Source: Phreatobacter stygius
GTDB lineage: Bacteria; Pseudomonadota; Alphaproteobacteria; Rhizobiales; Phreatobacteraceae
Length of the DNA stretch: 64,000 bases
Assembly: GCF_005144885.1 (NCBI RefSeq)
Contig: NZ_CP039690.1
Span: forward strand, 992,001-1,056,000
Reading direction: 5' to 3'
The notes beneath the pieces are model-generated. The model searched no databases, was not told where the DNA came from, and was given only the letters and a program-made list of their open reading frames with translations. Positions 37,751 to 48,128 of the stretch are shown one piece after another. Made by a program: the position numbers and the translations under genes. Numbering within the stretch: position 1 is the stretch's first letter; the number at the start of each line of letters is the position of its first letter.

Positions 37751-39337
37751 TCAGAACACCAGGCGGCGCGCCCGCTTCACATGGCTGATCTCGTGGATCT
37801 TGGCGAGCAGCTCGTCGGACACCTTTTCGTCCACCGCGACGAAACAGATGGCATCCCCGCCGGGCTTGTCGCGGCCGAGATTGAAGGTCGCGATATTGAC
37901 CCCGGCATTGCCGAGCAGCATGCCGAACTGGCCAATGAACCCCGGCTTGTCGTCGTTGCGGACATAAAGCATGTGCGGCGCGAATTCCGCGTCCATGGCG
38001 ATATGACGGATCTCGACGATGCGCGGCTTGCCGTCGGCCAGCACCGTGCCGGCGGCATGGCGCGGCATGTCCTCGGCATCGACAGTGATCAGGATGCGGC
38101 TTTCCAGATTGCCCGGCGCCTCGCGCTTCACCTCGTCGACGGTGATGCCCTTTTCGGTCGCGATGCCGACCGCATTGACCATGTTGATGTCGGAGAGGAA
38201 CGGCCGGAGCACGCCGGTCACCGCGGCGGCGGTCAGCGGCCGGACGTTGAGATCGGCAACCGCACCTTCGAACTCGATCCGGATGCCCTTGATCGGCGCC
38301 TCGGTGAGCTGGCCGAGGAACGAACCGAGCTTTTCGGCGAGCGCCACGAAGGGCCTGAGCTTCGGTGCCTCTTCCGCCGAGATCGACGGGAAATTCACCG
38401 CATTGGTGATCGCGCCGGTCAGGAGATAGTCGGACATCTGCTCGGCCACCTGCAGCGCGACGTTTTCCTGCGCCTCGGTGGTGGCAGCCCCCAGATGCGG
38501 CGTGCAGATCACATTGGGATGGCCGAACAGCGGATTGGTGGTGGCCGGCTCTTCCGAGAACACGTCGAAGGCGGCGCCCGCGACATGGCCTGAATCGAGC
38601 GCCTCGCGCAGCGCCACCTCGTCGACCAGGCCGCCACGCGCGCAATTGATGATGCGCACGCCCTTCTTGGTCTTGGCGATCGCTTCGCGCGACAGGACGT
38701 TGCGGGTCTGCGCGGTCATCGGCACATGCAGCGTGATGAAATCGGCACGCCTCAGCAGGTCCTCGAGGTCGACCTTCTCGACACCGATCGAAATGGCGCG
38801 CTCGGGCGACAGATAGGGGTCGAAGGCGATGACCTTCATCTTCAGGCCGAGCGCGCGGTCGGCGACGATCGAACCGATATTGCCGCAGCCGATGATGCCG
38901 AGCGTCTTGGAGGTCAGCTCGACCCCCATATATTTGTTCTTCTCCCATTTGCCGGCCTGGGTGGTGCGGTCGGCATCGGGGATCTGGCGAGCAATGGAAA
39001 ACATCATCGCGACCGCGTGTTCGGCGGTCGTGATCGAATTGCCGAAGGGCGTGTTCATCACGATGATGCCCTTGGCGGTGGCAGCGGGGATGTCGACATT
39101 GTCGACGCCGATGCCGGCGCGGCCGATCACCTTCAGCTTGGTGCCGTTGGCGAGAATCGCCGGGGTCACCTTGGAGGCCGAGCGGATCGCCAGGCCGTCA
39201 TAGTCGCCGATGATCGCGGCGAGCTTGTCCTTGTCCTTGCCGAGCGCCGGCTGGAAATCCACATCGATGCCGCGATCCCTGAAGATCTGGACGGCGGCGG
39301 GCGAGAGAGCATCGGAAATGAGAACGCGAGGGGCCAT
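37751..39337 (-). CDS. serA: D-3-phosphoglycerate dehydrogenase
   Basis: 528 aa, the long form. NAD-binding motif GIIGCGNIGS, catalytic Arg in INCARGG, Glu in SEEPATTN and His in TPHLGAAT. An intervening ASB domain and a C-terminal ACT domain (FAPHMLYVRNDDKPGFIGQ) follow, so feedback inhibition by serine is possible. First step of serine synthesis. Second gene after serC, separated by an intercistronic hairpin. Confidence 0.96.
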   Translation of the reverse strand: MAPRVLISDALSPAAVQIFRDRGIDVDFQPALGKDKDKLAAIIGDYDGLAIRSASKVTPAILANGTKLKVIGRAGIGVDNVDIPAATAKGIIVMNTPFGNSITTAEHAVAMMFSIARQIPDADRTTQAGKWEKNKYMGVELTSKTLGIIGCGNIGSIVADRALGLKMKVIAFDPYLSPERAISIGVEKVDLEDLLRRADFITLHVPMTAQTRNVLSREAIAKTKKGVRIINCARGGLVDEVALREALDSGHVAGAAFDVFSEEPATTNPLFGHPNVICTPHLGAATTEAQENVALQVAEQMSDYLLTGAITNAVNFPSISAEEAPKLRPFVALAEKLGSFLGQLTEAPIKGIRIEFEGAVADLNVRPLTAAAVTGVLRPFLSDINMVNAVGIATEKGITVDEVKREAPGNLESRILITVDAEDMPRHAAGTVLADGKPRIVEIRHIAMDAEFAPHMLYVRNDDKPGFIGQFGMLLGNAGVNIATFNLGRDKPGGDAICFVAVDEKVSDELLAKIHEISHVKRARRLVF

Positions 39338-39376
39338 GGTGATGGGCTCCGGTCAGCGGTGAATTAAGGGAATGAG

Positions 39377-39404
39377 GCCCTCTCGCCCGATCGCGCGAGA
39401 GGGC
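39377..39404 (-). other. Intercistronic hairpin between serC and serA
   Basis: 10-bp arms GCCCTCTCGC/GCGAGAGGGC with an 8-nt loop. It is followed by AATTAA rather than a T-run, so it is more likely an mRNA-stabilising or partial attenuation element than a full terminator. Confidence 0.5.
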
Positions 39405-39418
39405 TGAGAAGGCTGGCC

Positions 39419-40594
<1,176 letters not shown>

Positions 40595-40610
40595 TCTGGA
40601 TCTCCATCCT

Positions 40611-40653
40611 CACAGATGGACGTCCCTCGTTGGGGAGGGATGTCCCACCTGTG
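40611..40653 (-). ncRNA. serC leader RNA motif
   Basis: Long imperfect hairpin (arms CACAGGTGGGACATCCCTC and GAGGGACGTCCATCTGTG, 6-nt loop) that ends only 16 bp before the serC start, with the ribosome site in its 3' flank. Place and shape fit the serC RNA motif described upstream of serC-serA in alphaproteobacteria. Mechanism unknown; it could control translation. Confidence 0.65.
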
Positions 40654-40806
40654 GCAATAGGACCGGCGATGGGTCAGGTCAAGCGGCGAAGAGCTTCGGC
40701 CGAGCCCGGGAGGGTTTCTGCTTAGGCCACAAGACATGGCCGCGGGTCCGGGCGCGGCAGAGGGTGGAGCGGTCTCCCCACCCCTTCGTGCTGGCCGCAA
40801 GCCCCG

Positions 40807-42336
40807 TCATGTCCGGCCTCCGGCGACCGAGGCGAAGAACGGCTCGGCGCTTTCGAGCTCGATCAGGCGCCGCCCCTCGATCAGCCAGAACCGGTTGCCC
40901 ACCGCCCTGACGAAACTGCGGTCATGCGAGACCAGCAGGCAGCTGGCCTGCTGGTCGGCGAGTTCGCCCTCGAGCGCCTCCTGCCCGTCGATGTCGAGAT
41001 GATTGGTCGGTTCGTCCAGAAGGTAGAAATTGGGATTGGTCAGCCGCAGGACAAGCATGGCCAGCCGCGCCTTCTGGCCGCCCGACAGATTGCCGACCGC
41101 GCGATTCTGCAGGTCGATGTCGAGACCGGCGCCGGCGAGCAAGGCGCGCGCCCGCTGGTCGCCAACCTCGAAGCGCCGGCTGATCGTGCCGGCCGGCGTG
41201 TCGCCGTCGGCGAGTTCGGCAAGGCCCTGGTCGCTATGCCCGAGCACCAGCGACGGCGTGACCTTGATCGCCTCGGTTGCGGCCTCGGGCCGCGCGATCG
41301 TCTCCTTGAGCAAGCTGACGAAGCGCGACTTTCCGGCGCCGTTTCGTCCAAGCAGGACGATGCGGTCGCCCTGGCAGATCCAGCGCTTGCCGGTGCGGAA
41401 CAGGAGCTTTCCGTCAGGCGTTTCGACTTGGGCGTCGTCGAACGACACCAGGACCTTGGCATGGGTGCCGCGATTGGCGAGCTTGATGGCCCCGGCCGAG
41501 CGTTCCTGATGCGCCGGCCGCGCGCCATCCTCCAGGCGACCGGCCTTCTGCTTCAGCTGCTTGGTTTTCACGGTCAGCAGGTCGCTGCCCGAATTGACGG
41601 CGATATTGTTGAGCTTGGCGGCCTGCCGGCGCAGTTGCTGGGCCATCTTCATGTCGCGCTGATAGCGGCGCTCCTGCGAGGCGTCGATTTCGTCCAGCGC
41701 CACCCGCGCGCGGGCGTAGGGCAGCGAGAAGACCTCCGAGGCGATCGGCCTGAGGAACAAGGTCCGATTGGTCGTGGCATCGAGGAAAGCCCGGTCATGG
41801 CTCGCGATGACAACGGCAGCGTTGCGCGGCAGGCTGTTCAGCCAGTCTTCCAGCTGGCTGATCCGGGCGAGATCGAGGTGATTGGTCGGCTCGTCCAGAA
41901 GCAGGACATCCGGATCGGCAACCCAGGCGCGCGCCAGCATGGCGAGCCTTTGCCAGCCGCCGCTCAGCCGGCCGAGCGGCAGGACACGCAGCGCCTGCGG
42001 CACATCGAGGGAATCGAGCACGACATCCGCCCGCCAGGCTTCGGCCTCGATCTCGGCCACGGACAGGGCCTGGCAGACCGCCTCGCGAAACGGCGTTCCC
42101 ATGAGGCCGGCGGGAATGTCCTGTGCGACATGGCCAATGCGAAGGCCGCGCCCCCGCATGATGTCGCCGGCGGTCGGCTCGACTGTGCCGGCAATGGACC
42201 GCAGCAGCGTGGATTTGCCACGGCCATTGGCGGCGACCACGCCGATCCGGTCGCCGGTTTCGAGTGCAAGGTTGAGGTTCGAAAAGAGCGGCGCACCCAA
42301 GGTGACGCCCAGATTGCGCAGGTTGATCAATGCCAT
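40807..42336 (-). CDS. ABC-F family ATPase
   Basis: 509 aa from ATG 42336. Two ABC cassettes in one chain without membrane spans: Walker A GRGKST and GAGKSR, signatures LSGGWQRLAM and LSGGQKARLAM, Walker B LLLDEPTNHLD and YLLDEPTNHLD, joined by a basic/helical linker (about 220-290). ABC-F proteins act on ribosomes, either as translation factors or as antibiotic resistance proteins that clear the exit tunnel. A 397-bp leader with a short reading frame and hairpins suggests regulation by ribosome stalling, which favours a resistance-type role. Confidence 0.92.
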   Translation of the reverse strand: MALINLRNLGVTLGAPLFSNLNLALETGDRIGVVAANGRGKSTLLRSIAGTVEPTAGDIMRGRGLRIGHVAQDIPAGLMGTPFREAVCQALSVAEIEAEAWRADVVLDSLDVPQALRVLPLGRLSGGWQRLAMLARAWVADPDVLLLDEPTNHLDLARISQLEDWLNSLPRNAAVVIASHDRAFLDATTNRTLFLRPIASEVFSLPYARARVALDEIDASQERRYQRDMKMAQQLRRQAAKLNNIAVNSGSDLLTVKTKQLKQKAGRLEDGARPAHQERSAGAIKLANRGTHAKVLVSFDDAQVETPDGKLLFRTGKRWICQGDRIVLLGRNGAGKSRFVSLLKETIARPEAATEAIKVTPSLVLGHSDQGLAELADGDTPAGTISRRFEVGDQRARALLAGAGLDIDLQNRAVGNLSGGQKARLAMLVLRLTNPNFYLLDEPTNHLDIDGQEALEGELADQQASCLLVSHDRSFVRAVGNRFWLIEGRRLIELESAEPFFASVAGGRT

Positions 42337-42483
42337 TGTCTTAGAGCTCTGGTCCGCCCGAGCGACCGACCACATCGCTTCGCAAGGCCTTTCCGGCCAG
42401 CGCAACGGATGGGGGACCGAAGCCGCGCCAGGAGACGCCGCCAGGCCAGTTCAACTCGGTGAGTGGAAAATGCGCAGGACGCT

Positions 42484-42588
42484 CAAGCTCAAGAGAGCTC
42501 GGGCGCTGCATGACCACTGCAGGCAGACCAGGAAGACGAGGGGATCAGAGACCGTCTCTGGTCAGCCCTGCAGGAAAACCCGCAGGGC
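42484..42588 (-). promoter_or_regulatory. Candidate attenuator hairpins in the ABC-F leader
   Basis: Three stem-loops in succession on the minus strand. 42565-42588 has perfect GCCCTGC/GCAGGGC arms and overlaps the last codons of the leader peptide. 42543-42563 is a near-perfect palindrome around CAGAGACCGTCTCTG. 42485-42500 has GAGCTC/GAGCTT arms and is followed by TTTTCC at 42474-42479. The layout is that of a stalling-controlled switch. Confidence 0.5.
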
Positions 42589-42633
42589 GTGGACAGGGCC
42601 GCGCTGACGATGGTGACGAAAAAACGTAATCAC
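42562..42633 (-). CDS. Candidate 23-residue leader peptide upstream of the ABC-F gene
   Basis: GTG start at 42633 behind a strong GGAGGG ribosome site (spacing 4-5). The peptide ends RGPVHALRVFLQG. It is basic at the N-terminal half and its last codons are inside a hairpin. No homologue is recognised with certainty. Its position 226 bp before the ABC-F start and the downstream stems make a ribosome-stalling leader the best explanation; this is inference. Confidence 0.5.
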   Translation of the reverse strand: MITFFRHHRQRGPVHALRVFLQG

Positions 42634-42733
42634 GCAGCCCTCCTCTCGATGACGACGTGTCGACGATGACTTGCGGGGCCGACCATAACGCCGTGCCCTT
42701 GGCCAGGCAATCACCCGGCGCCGCGTGGGAGCG

Positions 42734-43561
42734 CTACTGCCCCGCCGGCCCGAGCCCGTCGCCGAACATGTAACGCAGGCCGATGCGGATTTCATGCGCC
42801 GCGACCGGGCCGGCGCGATAGCTGCCGCCGGCCGTGTCGGCGAAGCGCAGCGAGCCCATGTGCAGGTAGCGATAGCCGATATCGAGCCGGGCCTGCGGCG
42901 TGATGTCGAAGGTCACGCCGGCCATGGCGGCGGCGGCCAGGTTCCATTTGGTCGTGCCGGTCAGCGCCGGCGTCACCGCGATCTCGCCGAGCGCGGCCGC
43001 CGCCGGAACCGGGGTGGAGCTGTAGCTCGACGCGCTGAGCCGCGCCACGCCAAGGCCTGCGCCGACATAAGGCGTTACGCCGCCCCAGCCGCCGAGATCG
43101 ACATAGGCATTGATCAGCGCCGTCTGGCTGGTGACGCTGAAGCGCTCGTTGCGCGCGGGCACCGGTAGCGGTCCGGCATAAAGCCAGTCGCCATTGGGCG
43201 GCGCCATGCCGGAAAAGCGCGCCGCCGAGCGGATGTCGAGGGTCGCGTCGAGCCGGAACCACTTATATTTGAAGCCGACGCCGAGCCCGCCGCCAAAGGC
43301 CGAGCCGGCGCGCGTGGCGTTGAGGTCGGCCCACTGGCCAGGTGCGAAATAGCTGGTATTGCCGGCGCCGAGCGAGGCCCGGCGGAACAGGCTCGCCGAC
43401 AGGTCGCCGCGGACATACCAGCCGGAGGCGAAATCCTCGGCGAGCACGGGCGGAGCCAAGGGCGCCGCCGGCATGCGGCCGCCGAGATCCGCCGCCTCTG
43501 CGCTTCCGCCTGCCGTGGCGACGAGGCTCACGGCAATCAAGGCCAGGGCCAGGCGTTTCAT
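42734..43561 (-). CDS. Outer-membrane beta-barrel protein (Omp25/porin-fold type)
   Basis: 275 aa from ATG 43561. Signal peptide (about 1-23, ending AEA). Mature part starts DLGGRMPAAP and has alternating aromatic/Gly strands (GWYVRGDLSASLF, FGGGLGVGFKYKWFRLD, NAYVDLGGWGGVTPYVGAGLG) and a final strand HEIRIGLRYMF, as in the eight-strand Omp25 family of this order. Surface structural protein; exact role unknown. A similar gene lies at 44340. Confidence 0.85.
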   Translation of the reverse strand: MKRLALALIAVSLVATAGGSAEAADLGGRMPAAPLAPPVLAEDFASGWYVRGDLSASLFRRASLGAGNTSYFAPGQWADLNATRAGSAFGGGLGVGFKYKWFRLDATLDIRSAARFSGMAPPNGDWLYAGPLPVPARNERFSVTSQTALINAYVDLGGWGGVTPYVGAGLGVARLSASSYSSTPVPAAAALGEIAVTPALTGTTKWNLAAAAMAGVTFDITPQARLDIGYRYLHMGSLRFADTAGGSYRAGPVAAHEIRIGLRYMFGDGLGPAGQ

Positions 43562-43781
43562 GTCGGACAACCCTTGCACGCGATGCGACCGGATGTGGCC
43601 CATTCGCTGCGGGCCGACGCGATATCGCCGACGAGCTTGGCAAAGCCGAGTTAAGGAGCCTTTAACGTTACCGAAAGCTGAACGCCGGCGGCGCAGCCGA
43701 CCCGGTGATCCAGCCCGTCCGGTGATCCAGACGGAACCCTTGCCGTTCCCCGCCGTTGCATCCTGAGCACAGGAGGCGACG

Positions 43782-44054
43782 ATGGCGGTCATGGATCAAC
43801 GCGGGCTCAATCTTCCCGCCGGCATCGATTTCGCTGTCGCGATGGATGGCACAGCCTTTCCGCGCCAGGAGCCCGACAACCGGCACGACCTTCCCCACAG
43901 CGGAAATCCGGTTGCCGGCGACGGCCGCACCCCACCCGACCAGGCGTCGGCAGGGCGCGCCGAGCGCGGCGCGGATGCGCCGGAACCAACCGACCCGGTC
44001 AACGACGAGATGTCACGGGCGCCGCCCCGTCCAGGCGCCTACGGAAACCGCTAG
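43782..44054 (+). CDS. Small unknown hydrophilic protein
   Basis: 90 aa. Accepted because of a strong AGGAGG ribosome site six bases before the ATG and a second co-directional small gene after 9 bp. Sequence starts MAVMDQRGLNLPAGIDFAVA and is then Pro/Asp/Arg-rich and probably disordered. No family recognised. Lies alone on the plus strand between two minus-strand porin genes. Confidence 0.5.
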   Translation: MAVMDQRGLNLPAGIDFAVAMDGTAFPRQEPDNRHDLPHSGNPVAGDGRTPPDQASAGRAERGADAPEPTDPVNDEMSRAPPRPGAYGNR

Positions 44055-44063
44055 GAGCTTGCC

Positions 44064-44246
44064 ATGCCGACCGACCTGCCGGATCCGGGTCCCGACCGGA
44101 TCATCGACCGCCCGCCGAAAAAGCACCTGCCGATCGACAATGACGTTGTCCTGCCGACACCGCCTCCCTCGGCCGAACCGGATGTCATTCTGCCCGGAGA
44201 TCGCGAAGGCGACCATCGGGCGCCGCCGCTGCCCAAACCGACCTGA
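44064..44246 (+). CDS. Small unknown proline-rich protein
   Basis: 60 aa with AGGAG seven bases before the ATG. Composition is Pro/Asp-rich: MPTDLPDPGPDRIID at the start and HRAPPLPKPT at the end. Likely disordered. Follows the previous small gene by 9 bp, so the two form a mini-operon. No function can be given. Confidence 0.45.
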   Translation: MPTDLPDPGPDRIIDRPPKKHLPIDNDVVLPTPPPSAEPDVILPGDREGDHRAPPLPKPT

Positions 44247-44290
44247 CCCGTCGCCACCTGAGCCGTCTTGCTGGCGAGGCCAAACGAAAC

Positions 44291-44315
44291 CGGCGCGGGC
44301 TGATGGCCCGCGCCG
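44291..44315 (-). terminator. Bidirectional hairpin between the small-protein operon and a converging porin gene
   Basis: Perfect 10-bp arms CGGCGCGGGC/GCCCGCGCCG, 5-nt loop. On the minus strand it is followed by GTTTCGTTT; it ends the gene at 44340. Confidence 0.65.
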
Positions 44316-44339
44316 TTCGTGCCGGAAAGCCGGATCGGT

Positions 44340-45185
44340 TCAGTAGCGCGCGACGATCGGCTCGGCCGCGATCGGCGTGGCGCCGAAGGCGTAACGCAGG
44401 CCAAGCCGGACATCATGCGAGGTGACCTGGCGGATTTCGTAATTGCGGATCGCCGTGCCGCAGGTGACCGGGCATGGCGCACCCGACTGGAACGAGCCGA
44501 GATTCATGTAGCGATAGCCGAGCTCGATCTTCACCTGGGACGAGATGTTCCAGGCGACGCCGGCCATCAGCGCCCAGGCGAAATTGCTGCGCGAGGCCCC
44601 GGAAATCGTGCCTGCCGTCGCCGATGGCGGGGCATTGTTGAACAGTTGCAGGCCGGTGTCCTGGGTGACGCCGAGCATGTTGTAGGCGACGCCGACGCCG
44701 GCGCCGACGAAGGGCGTGACGTTCGACCAGGTGCCAAGGTCGATATAGCCGTTCACCATGGTGACGAAGGACGACATGTTGGCGCGCAGATTGTTCTGGT
44801 AGCCGACCACCTCGGGCGGGTTCGGCGGCCCGGCGATCAGGTCGTCACGGCCGCGGAACTTGCCGCCGACCCGATACTCGGCGGTGATGTCGGCGCGCAG
44901 CCACGAGTTGAAGGCATGACCGATGCCGGCCCCGAAAAAGAAGGCCGACGAGGTCGAATGCTCGTAAGTGCCGCCGGTGATGCCCCAGAACGGATTGTTG
45001 TTGTATTGCCAGCGCCGCGCCGAGGTGGCGCCAACCCCGATATCGCCGCGCAGATACCAGCCGCCATTATCGACCGCCGCCACGCCGATCGGCGGCGCGA
45101 CATAGACCGGTGCCATATCGGCGGCCTGCGCGCCGGCGGCGGACAGGACGGCGCCGGCGAGCGCGATGGATGCGAGGATGCGCAT
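44340..45185 (-). CDS. Outer-membrane beta-barrel protein (Omp25/porin-fold type), second copy
   Basis: 281 aa from ATG 45185. Signal peptide (1-21, ending AQA). Mature start ADMAPVYVAPP; then WYLRGDIGVG, FFFGAGIGHAFNSWLRADITAEYRVGG, VNGYIDLGTWSNVTPFVGAGVGVAYN and the last strand HDVRLGLRYAF, paralogous in layout to the protein at 42734. A Cys pair in PCPVTCGTA is unusual for this family. Probably an outer-membrane surface protein. Confidence 0.85.
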   Translation of the reverse strand: MRILASIALAGAVLSAAGAQAADMAPVYVAPPIGVAAVDNGGWYLRGDIGVGATSARRWQYNNNPFWGITGGTYEHSTSSAFFFGAGIGHAFNSWLRADITAEYRVGGKFRGRDDLIAGPPNPPEVVGYQNNLRANMSSFVTMVNGYIDLGTWSNVTPFVGAGVGVAYNMLGVTQDTGLQLFNNAPPSATAGTISGASRSNFAWALMAGVAWNISSQVKIELGYRYMNLGSFQSGAPCPVTCGTAIRNYEIRQVTSHDVRLGLRYAFGATPIAAEPIVARY

Positions 45186-45376
45186 GGCGGTTCCCTGAGG
45201 ATACGGCGCGCCCGCCCATGAGGGCGCCTGCCGGATGACCAACATGCGGAAAATGCGCAGGAAACACTTAAATCTGGCTTAACCCTAAAGCTTAAGCCTA
45301 ACGAAAATTGAACAGCGGATCGGGCCCCGTGCCTTCAGGGCAACAAGGCCCCGACCCGGCGCACCGCTGGATGGGC

Positions 45377-46723
45377 TCAAGCGGCCGCCTTGGTCACTGC
45401 CGCGACGATCTCGTCGACGACGGTTTCGACCAGGGCGCGATCGTCACCTTCAGCCATGACCCGGATCACCGGCTCGGTACCGGACGGGCGGATGACCAGC
45501 CGGCCATTGCTGCCGAGCCGGGCCTTGGCGTCGTCGATCGCCGTGACCACCGAGGAATTCTCCAGGGGCTTGCCACCCTTGAAGCGGACGTTCTTGAGGA
45601 TTTGCGGCAGCGGCTCGAACAGATGGCAGACCTCGGAGACCGAACGGCCCATCTTCTTGACCACCGCCAGCACTTGCAGCGCCGCCACCAGGCCGTCGCC
45701 GGTGGTGGAATAATCCGACAGGATGATGTGGCCGGACTGCTCGCCGCCGACATTGAAGCCGTGCTCGCGCATATGCTCCAGCACATAGCGGTCGCCGACC
45801 GGCGTGCGGGCGAGGCTGAGCCCCAGCCCGGCAAGGAAGCGCTCGAGGCCGAGATTGGACATGATGGTGGCGACGATGCCCGGCGCCGACAGCCGGCCGT
45901 CCTCCAGCCAGGACTGGGCGACCACCGCCATCAGCTGGTCGCCGTCGACGATCTGGCCTTTTTCGTCGACGATCAGCACGCGGTCGGCATCGCCGTCGAG
46001 CGCAATGCCGATATCGGCGCGCACTTCCTTGACCTTGGCGACCAGCGCCGCCGGGTGGGTCGAGCCGCATTCGTCGTTGATGTTGAAGCCATCCGGCTCG
46101 TTGCCGATGGTCACGACATCGGCGCCGAGCTCCCAAAGCGCCGCCGGCGCGACCTTGTAGCTGGCGCCATTGGCGCAATCGACGACGATGCGCAGGCCGC
46201 CGAGTTCCATGTTGCGCGGCAGCGTCCGCTTGGCGAATTCGATATAGCGTGCCTGCGCGTCGTCGATGCGCTTGGCCCGGCCGAGCATGCGCGAGGCGGC
46301 GAGCCGGCGCGTCAGGTCCTCGTCAAGCAGATCCTCGATCGCATGTTCGACCTCGTCGGACAGCTTGTAGCCATCGGGCGCGAACAGCTTGATGCCATTG
46401 TCGTCGAACGGATTGTGCGAGGCCGAGATCATCACGCCGAGATCGGCGCGCATCGAGCGCGTCAGCATGGCGACCGCCGGGGTCGGCATCGGGCCGACCA
46501 GCAGCACGTCCATGCCAACCGAGGTGAAGCCGGCAACCAGCGCATATTCGATCATGTAGCCGGACAGCCGCGTGTCCTTGCCGATCATGACACGGTGGCG
46601 ATGATCGCCGCGCTGGAAAGCGATGCCCGCGGCCTGGCCGATCTTCATGGCGAATTCGGGGGTGACCGGAAAGGCATTGGCGCGGCCTCGAATGCCGTCA
46701 GTGCCGAAATATTTGCGGGCCAT
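45377..46723 (-). CDS. glmM: Phosphoglucosamine mutase
   Basis: 448 aa, family length. Starts [11 protein letters not shown]. The phosphoserine is Ser102 in [12 protein letters not shown], and the metal-binding loop is LDGDADR. Converts glucosamine-6-phosphate to glucosamine-1-phosphate for UDP-GlcNAc, feeding peptidoglycan and LPS synthesis. In related genomes it usually follows ftsH; here ftsH is 10.8 kb away in the same orientation. Confidence 0.96.
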   Translation of the reverse strand: MARKYFGTDGIRGRANAFPVTPEFAMKIGQAAGIAFQRGDHRHRVMIGKDTRLSGYMIEYALVAGFTSVGMDVLLVGPMPTPAVAMLTRSMRADLGVMISASHNPFDDNGIKLFAPDGYKLSDEVEHAIEDLLDEDLTRRLAASRMLGRAKRIDDAQARYIEFAKRTLPRNMELGGLRIVVDCANGASYKVAPAALWELGADVVTIGNEPDGFNINDECGSTHPAALVAKVKEVRADIGIALDGDADRVLIVDEKGQIVDGDQLMAVVAQSWLEDGRLSAPGIVATIMSNLGLERFLAGLGLSLARTPVGDRYVLEHMREHGFNVGGEQSGHIILSDYSTTGDGLVAALQVLAVVKKMGRSVSEVCHLFEPLPQILKNVRFKGGKPLENSSVVTAIDDAKARLGSNGRLVIRPSGTEPVIRVMAEGDDRALVETVVDEIVAAVTKAAA

Positions 46724-46885
46724 GGCTTTGAAAATCTCTTGTGGCGGTTCGTCTGAATCACATGCGGGTCGACCGGCTCAATCGCGCGATCGCCCATCCT
46801 TATAGGCGGTGTGGCCCATGGTTGTCGAAATCGGCCGGTTCAATCTTGGTGAGTAACTGTGACAGATCGGGCGCGATGTCCGTCC

Positions 46886-47617
46886 TCAGCCCTCGATATT
46901 GGCCCGCCGCTCGATCCGGCCGCGCCGCTGCAGCCACAGCACCACCATCCAGCAGAGCATCGCCCAGGCCGCGCCGAGCGACCAGCCGGCCAGCACATCG
47001 GTTGGCCAGTGAACCCCGATATAGACCCGACTCACCCCGACCAGCACGGTCAGGATCACCGCCACGACCGGAAAGAAGCTGCGCGCCCGCCGGTTGGGCT
47101 CGACCCGCGTCAGCAGCGCGCCGAGCGTGAGATAGGTCACCGCCGACAGCATGGAGTGGCCGCTCGGAAAGCTTGCCGACAATTCGATCGGCGCGTTCGG
47201 CACCAGATCCGGCCGGACCCGGCCGAACAGGATCTTGAGCCCCTGGCTGAGCCCGAGCCCGCCAAGCACCGACGCCACCAGAAACACCGCGGCGCCACGC
47301 TTGCGCACCAGCATGAGATAGCTGAAGGCGAACAGCACGATGAGGCTGAGCACGGCAACGCCGCCGAGCGCGGTGATGTCGCGCATCACGGTCGGCAGCC
47401 AGGTAGGCCCGATCGGAATCGACGGGTCGCCGCCATGGCGAAAGGCCAAAAGCACCGCGCGGTCGAAAGCCGCGGTTTCGCCTTCGACGACCTCGTCGGC
47501 GAGCCTGAGAAAGATCAGCAGTCCACCGGCGGCCACCGCCAGCGTCAGGACCAGGCCGAGTTCGTTCTTGATCAGATGCCGGAGCGTCGACCAGCGCAGA
47601 TGTCGCATGAAAGTCAT
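46886..47617 (-). CDS. PAP2-family membrane phosphatase
   Basis: 243 aa from ATG 47617. Several membrane spans and the three acid phosphatase motifs: KILFGRVRP, PSGHS and SRVYIGVHWPTDVLAG (with the catalytic His residues in motifs 2 and 3). Dephosphorylates lipid phosphates such as undecaprenyl or phosphatidylglycerol phosphate, with the active site on the periplasmic side. Downstream of the DUF3297 gene by 68 bp, same strand. Confidence 0.9.
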   Translation of the reverse strand: MTFMRHLRWSTLRHLIKNELGLVLTLAVAAGGLLIFLRLADEVVEGETAAFDRAVLLAFRHGGDPSIPIGPTWLPTVMRDITALGGVAVLSLIVLFAFSYLMLVRKRGAAVFLVASVLGGLGLSQGLKILFGRVRPDLVPNAPIELSASFPSGHSMLSAVTYLTLGALLTRVEPNRRARSFFPVVAVILTVLVGVSRVYIGVHWPTDVLAGWSLGAAWAMLCWMVVLWLQRRGRIERRANIEG

Positions 47618-47685
47618 GACGGGCTTGATGCGGTTCCCGTGCGCCGGGGTCAAGCCATGCCCCGCACGGCGCCGGCCAGCCGGGC

Positions 47686-47928
47686 TTATTCGCCCTTGCG
47701 GAAATAGGGCTCGACCGCGCCGCTGAGCTTGATGGTGATCGGATTGCCCCGACGATCCTTGGCGGTGCCGGCCGACACCCGCACCCAGCCCTCGCTGACG
47801 CAATATTCCTCGACATTGGTCTTCTCGACACCCTTGAAGCGGATGCCGACATCCCGCTCCAGCATGGCCTCGTCGTAATAGGGGCTGGCCGGATTGGTCG
47901 ACAGGCGGTCGGGAGGGGTATCGGTCAT
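47686..47928 (-). CDS. DUF3297 family protein
   Basis: 80 aa, family length, from ATG 47928. Pattern DRLSTNPASPYYDEAMLERDVGIRF followed by KTNVEEYCVSEGWVRV and NPITIKL. A glycine-and-charge-rich small cytosolic protein of unknown function, widely conserved in proteobacteria. Probably co-transcribed with the PAP2 phosphatase. Confidence 0.85.
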   Translation of the reverse strand: MTDTPPDRLSTNPASPYYDEAMLERDVGIRFKGVEKTNVEEYCVSEGWVRVSAGTAKDRRGNPITIKLSGAVEPYFRKGE

Positions 47929-48128
47929 CGGATCGGTCCAGGCGGAACAGGGGGTGATGCGCGGACAGATAGCCCCTGACGGCGCCCGTGCCAATGATGT
48001 TCGCGTTTTCGCTCCGCAATGCGCTGGCCGACGCGGCTCCGCGCCGGCATGCTGACCAAAGGGAACCGTGCTATGATGCTGACGTTGATCAGTATCGGGG
48101 GGCGACAAAGACTTGAGGAGACTCGACC

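Noticed and set aside
42661-42795. Extension of the ABC-F leader peptide frame upstream to 77 codons
   Set aside because: The extra part overlaps the next porin gene's 3' end and has no ribosome site; the GTG at 42633 with GGAGGG is better.
45319-45357. Imperfect GC-rich hairpin after glmM
   Set aside because: Several mismatches and no T-run; too weak to call a terminator.
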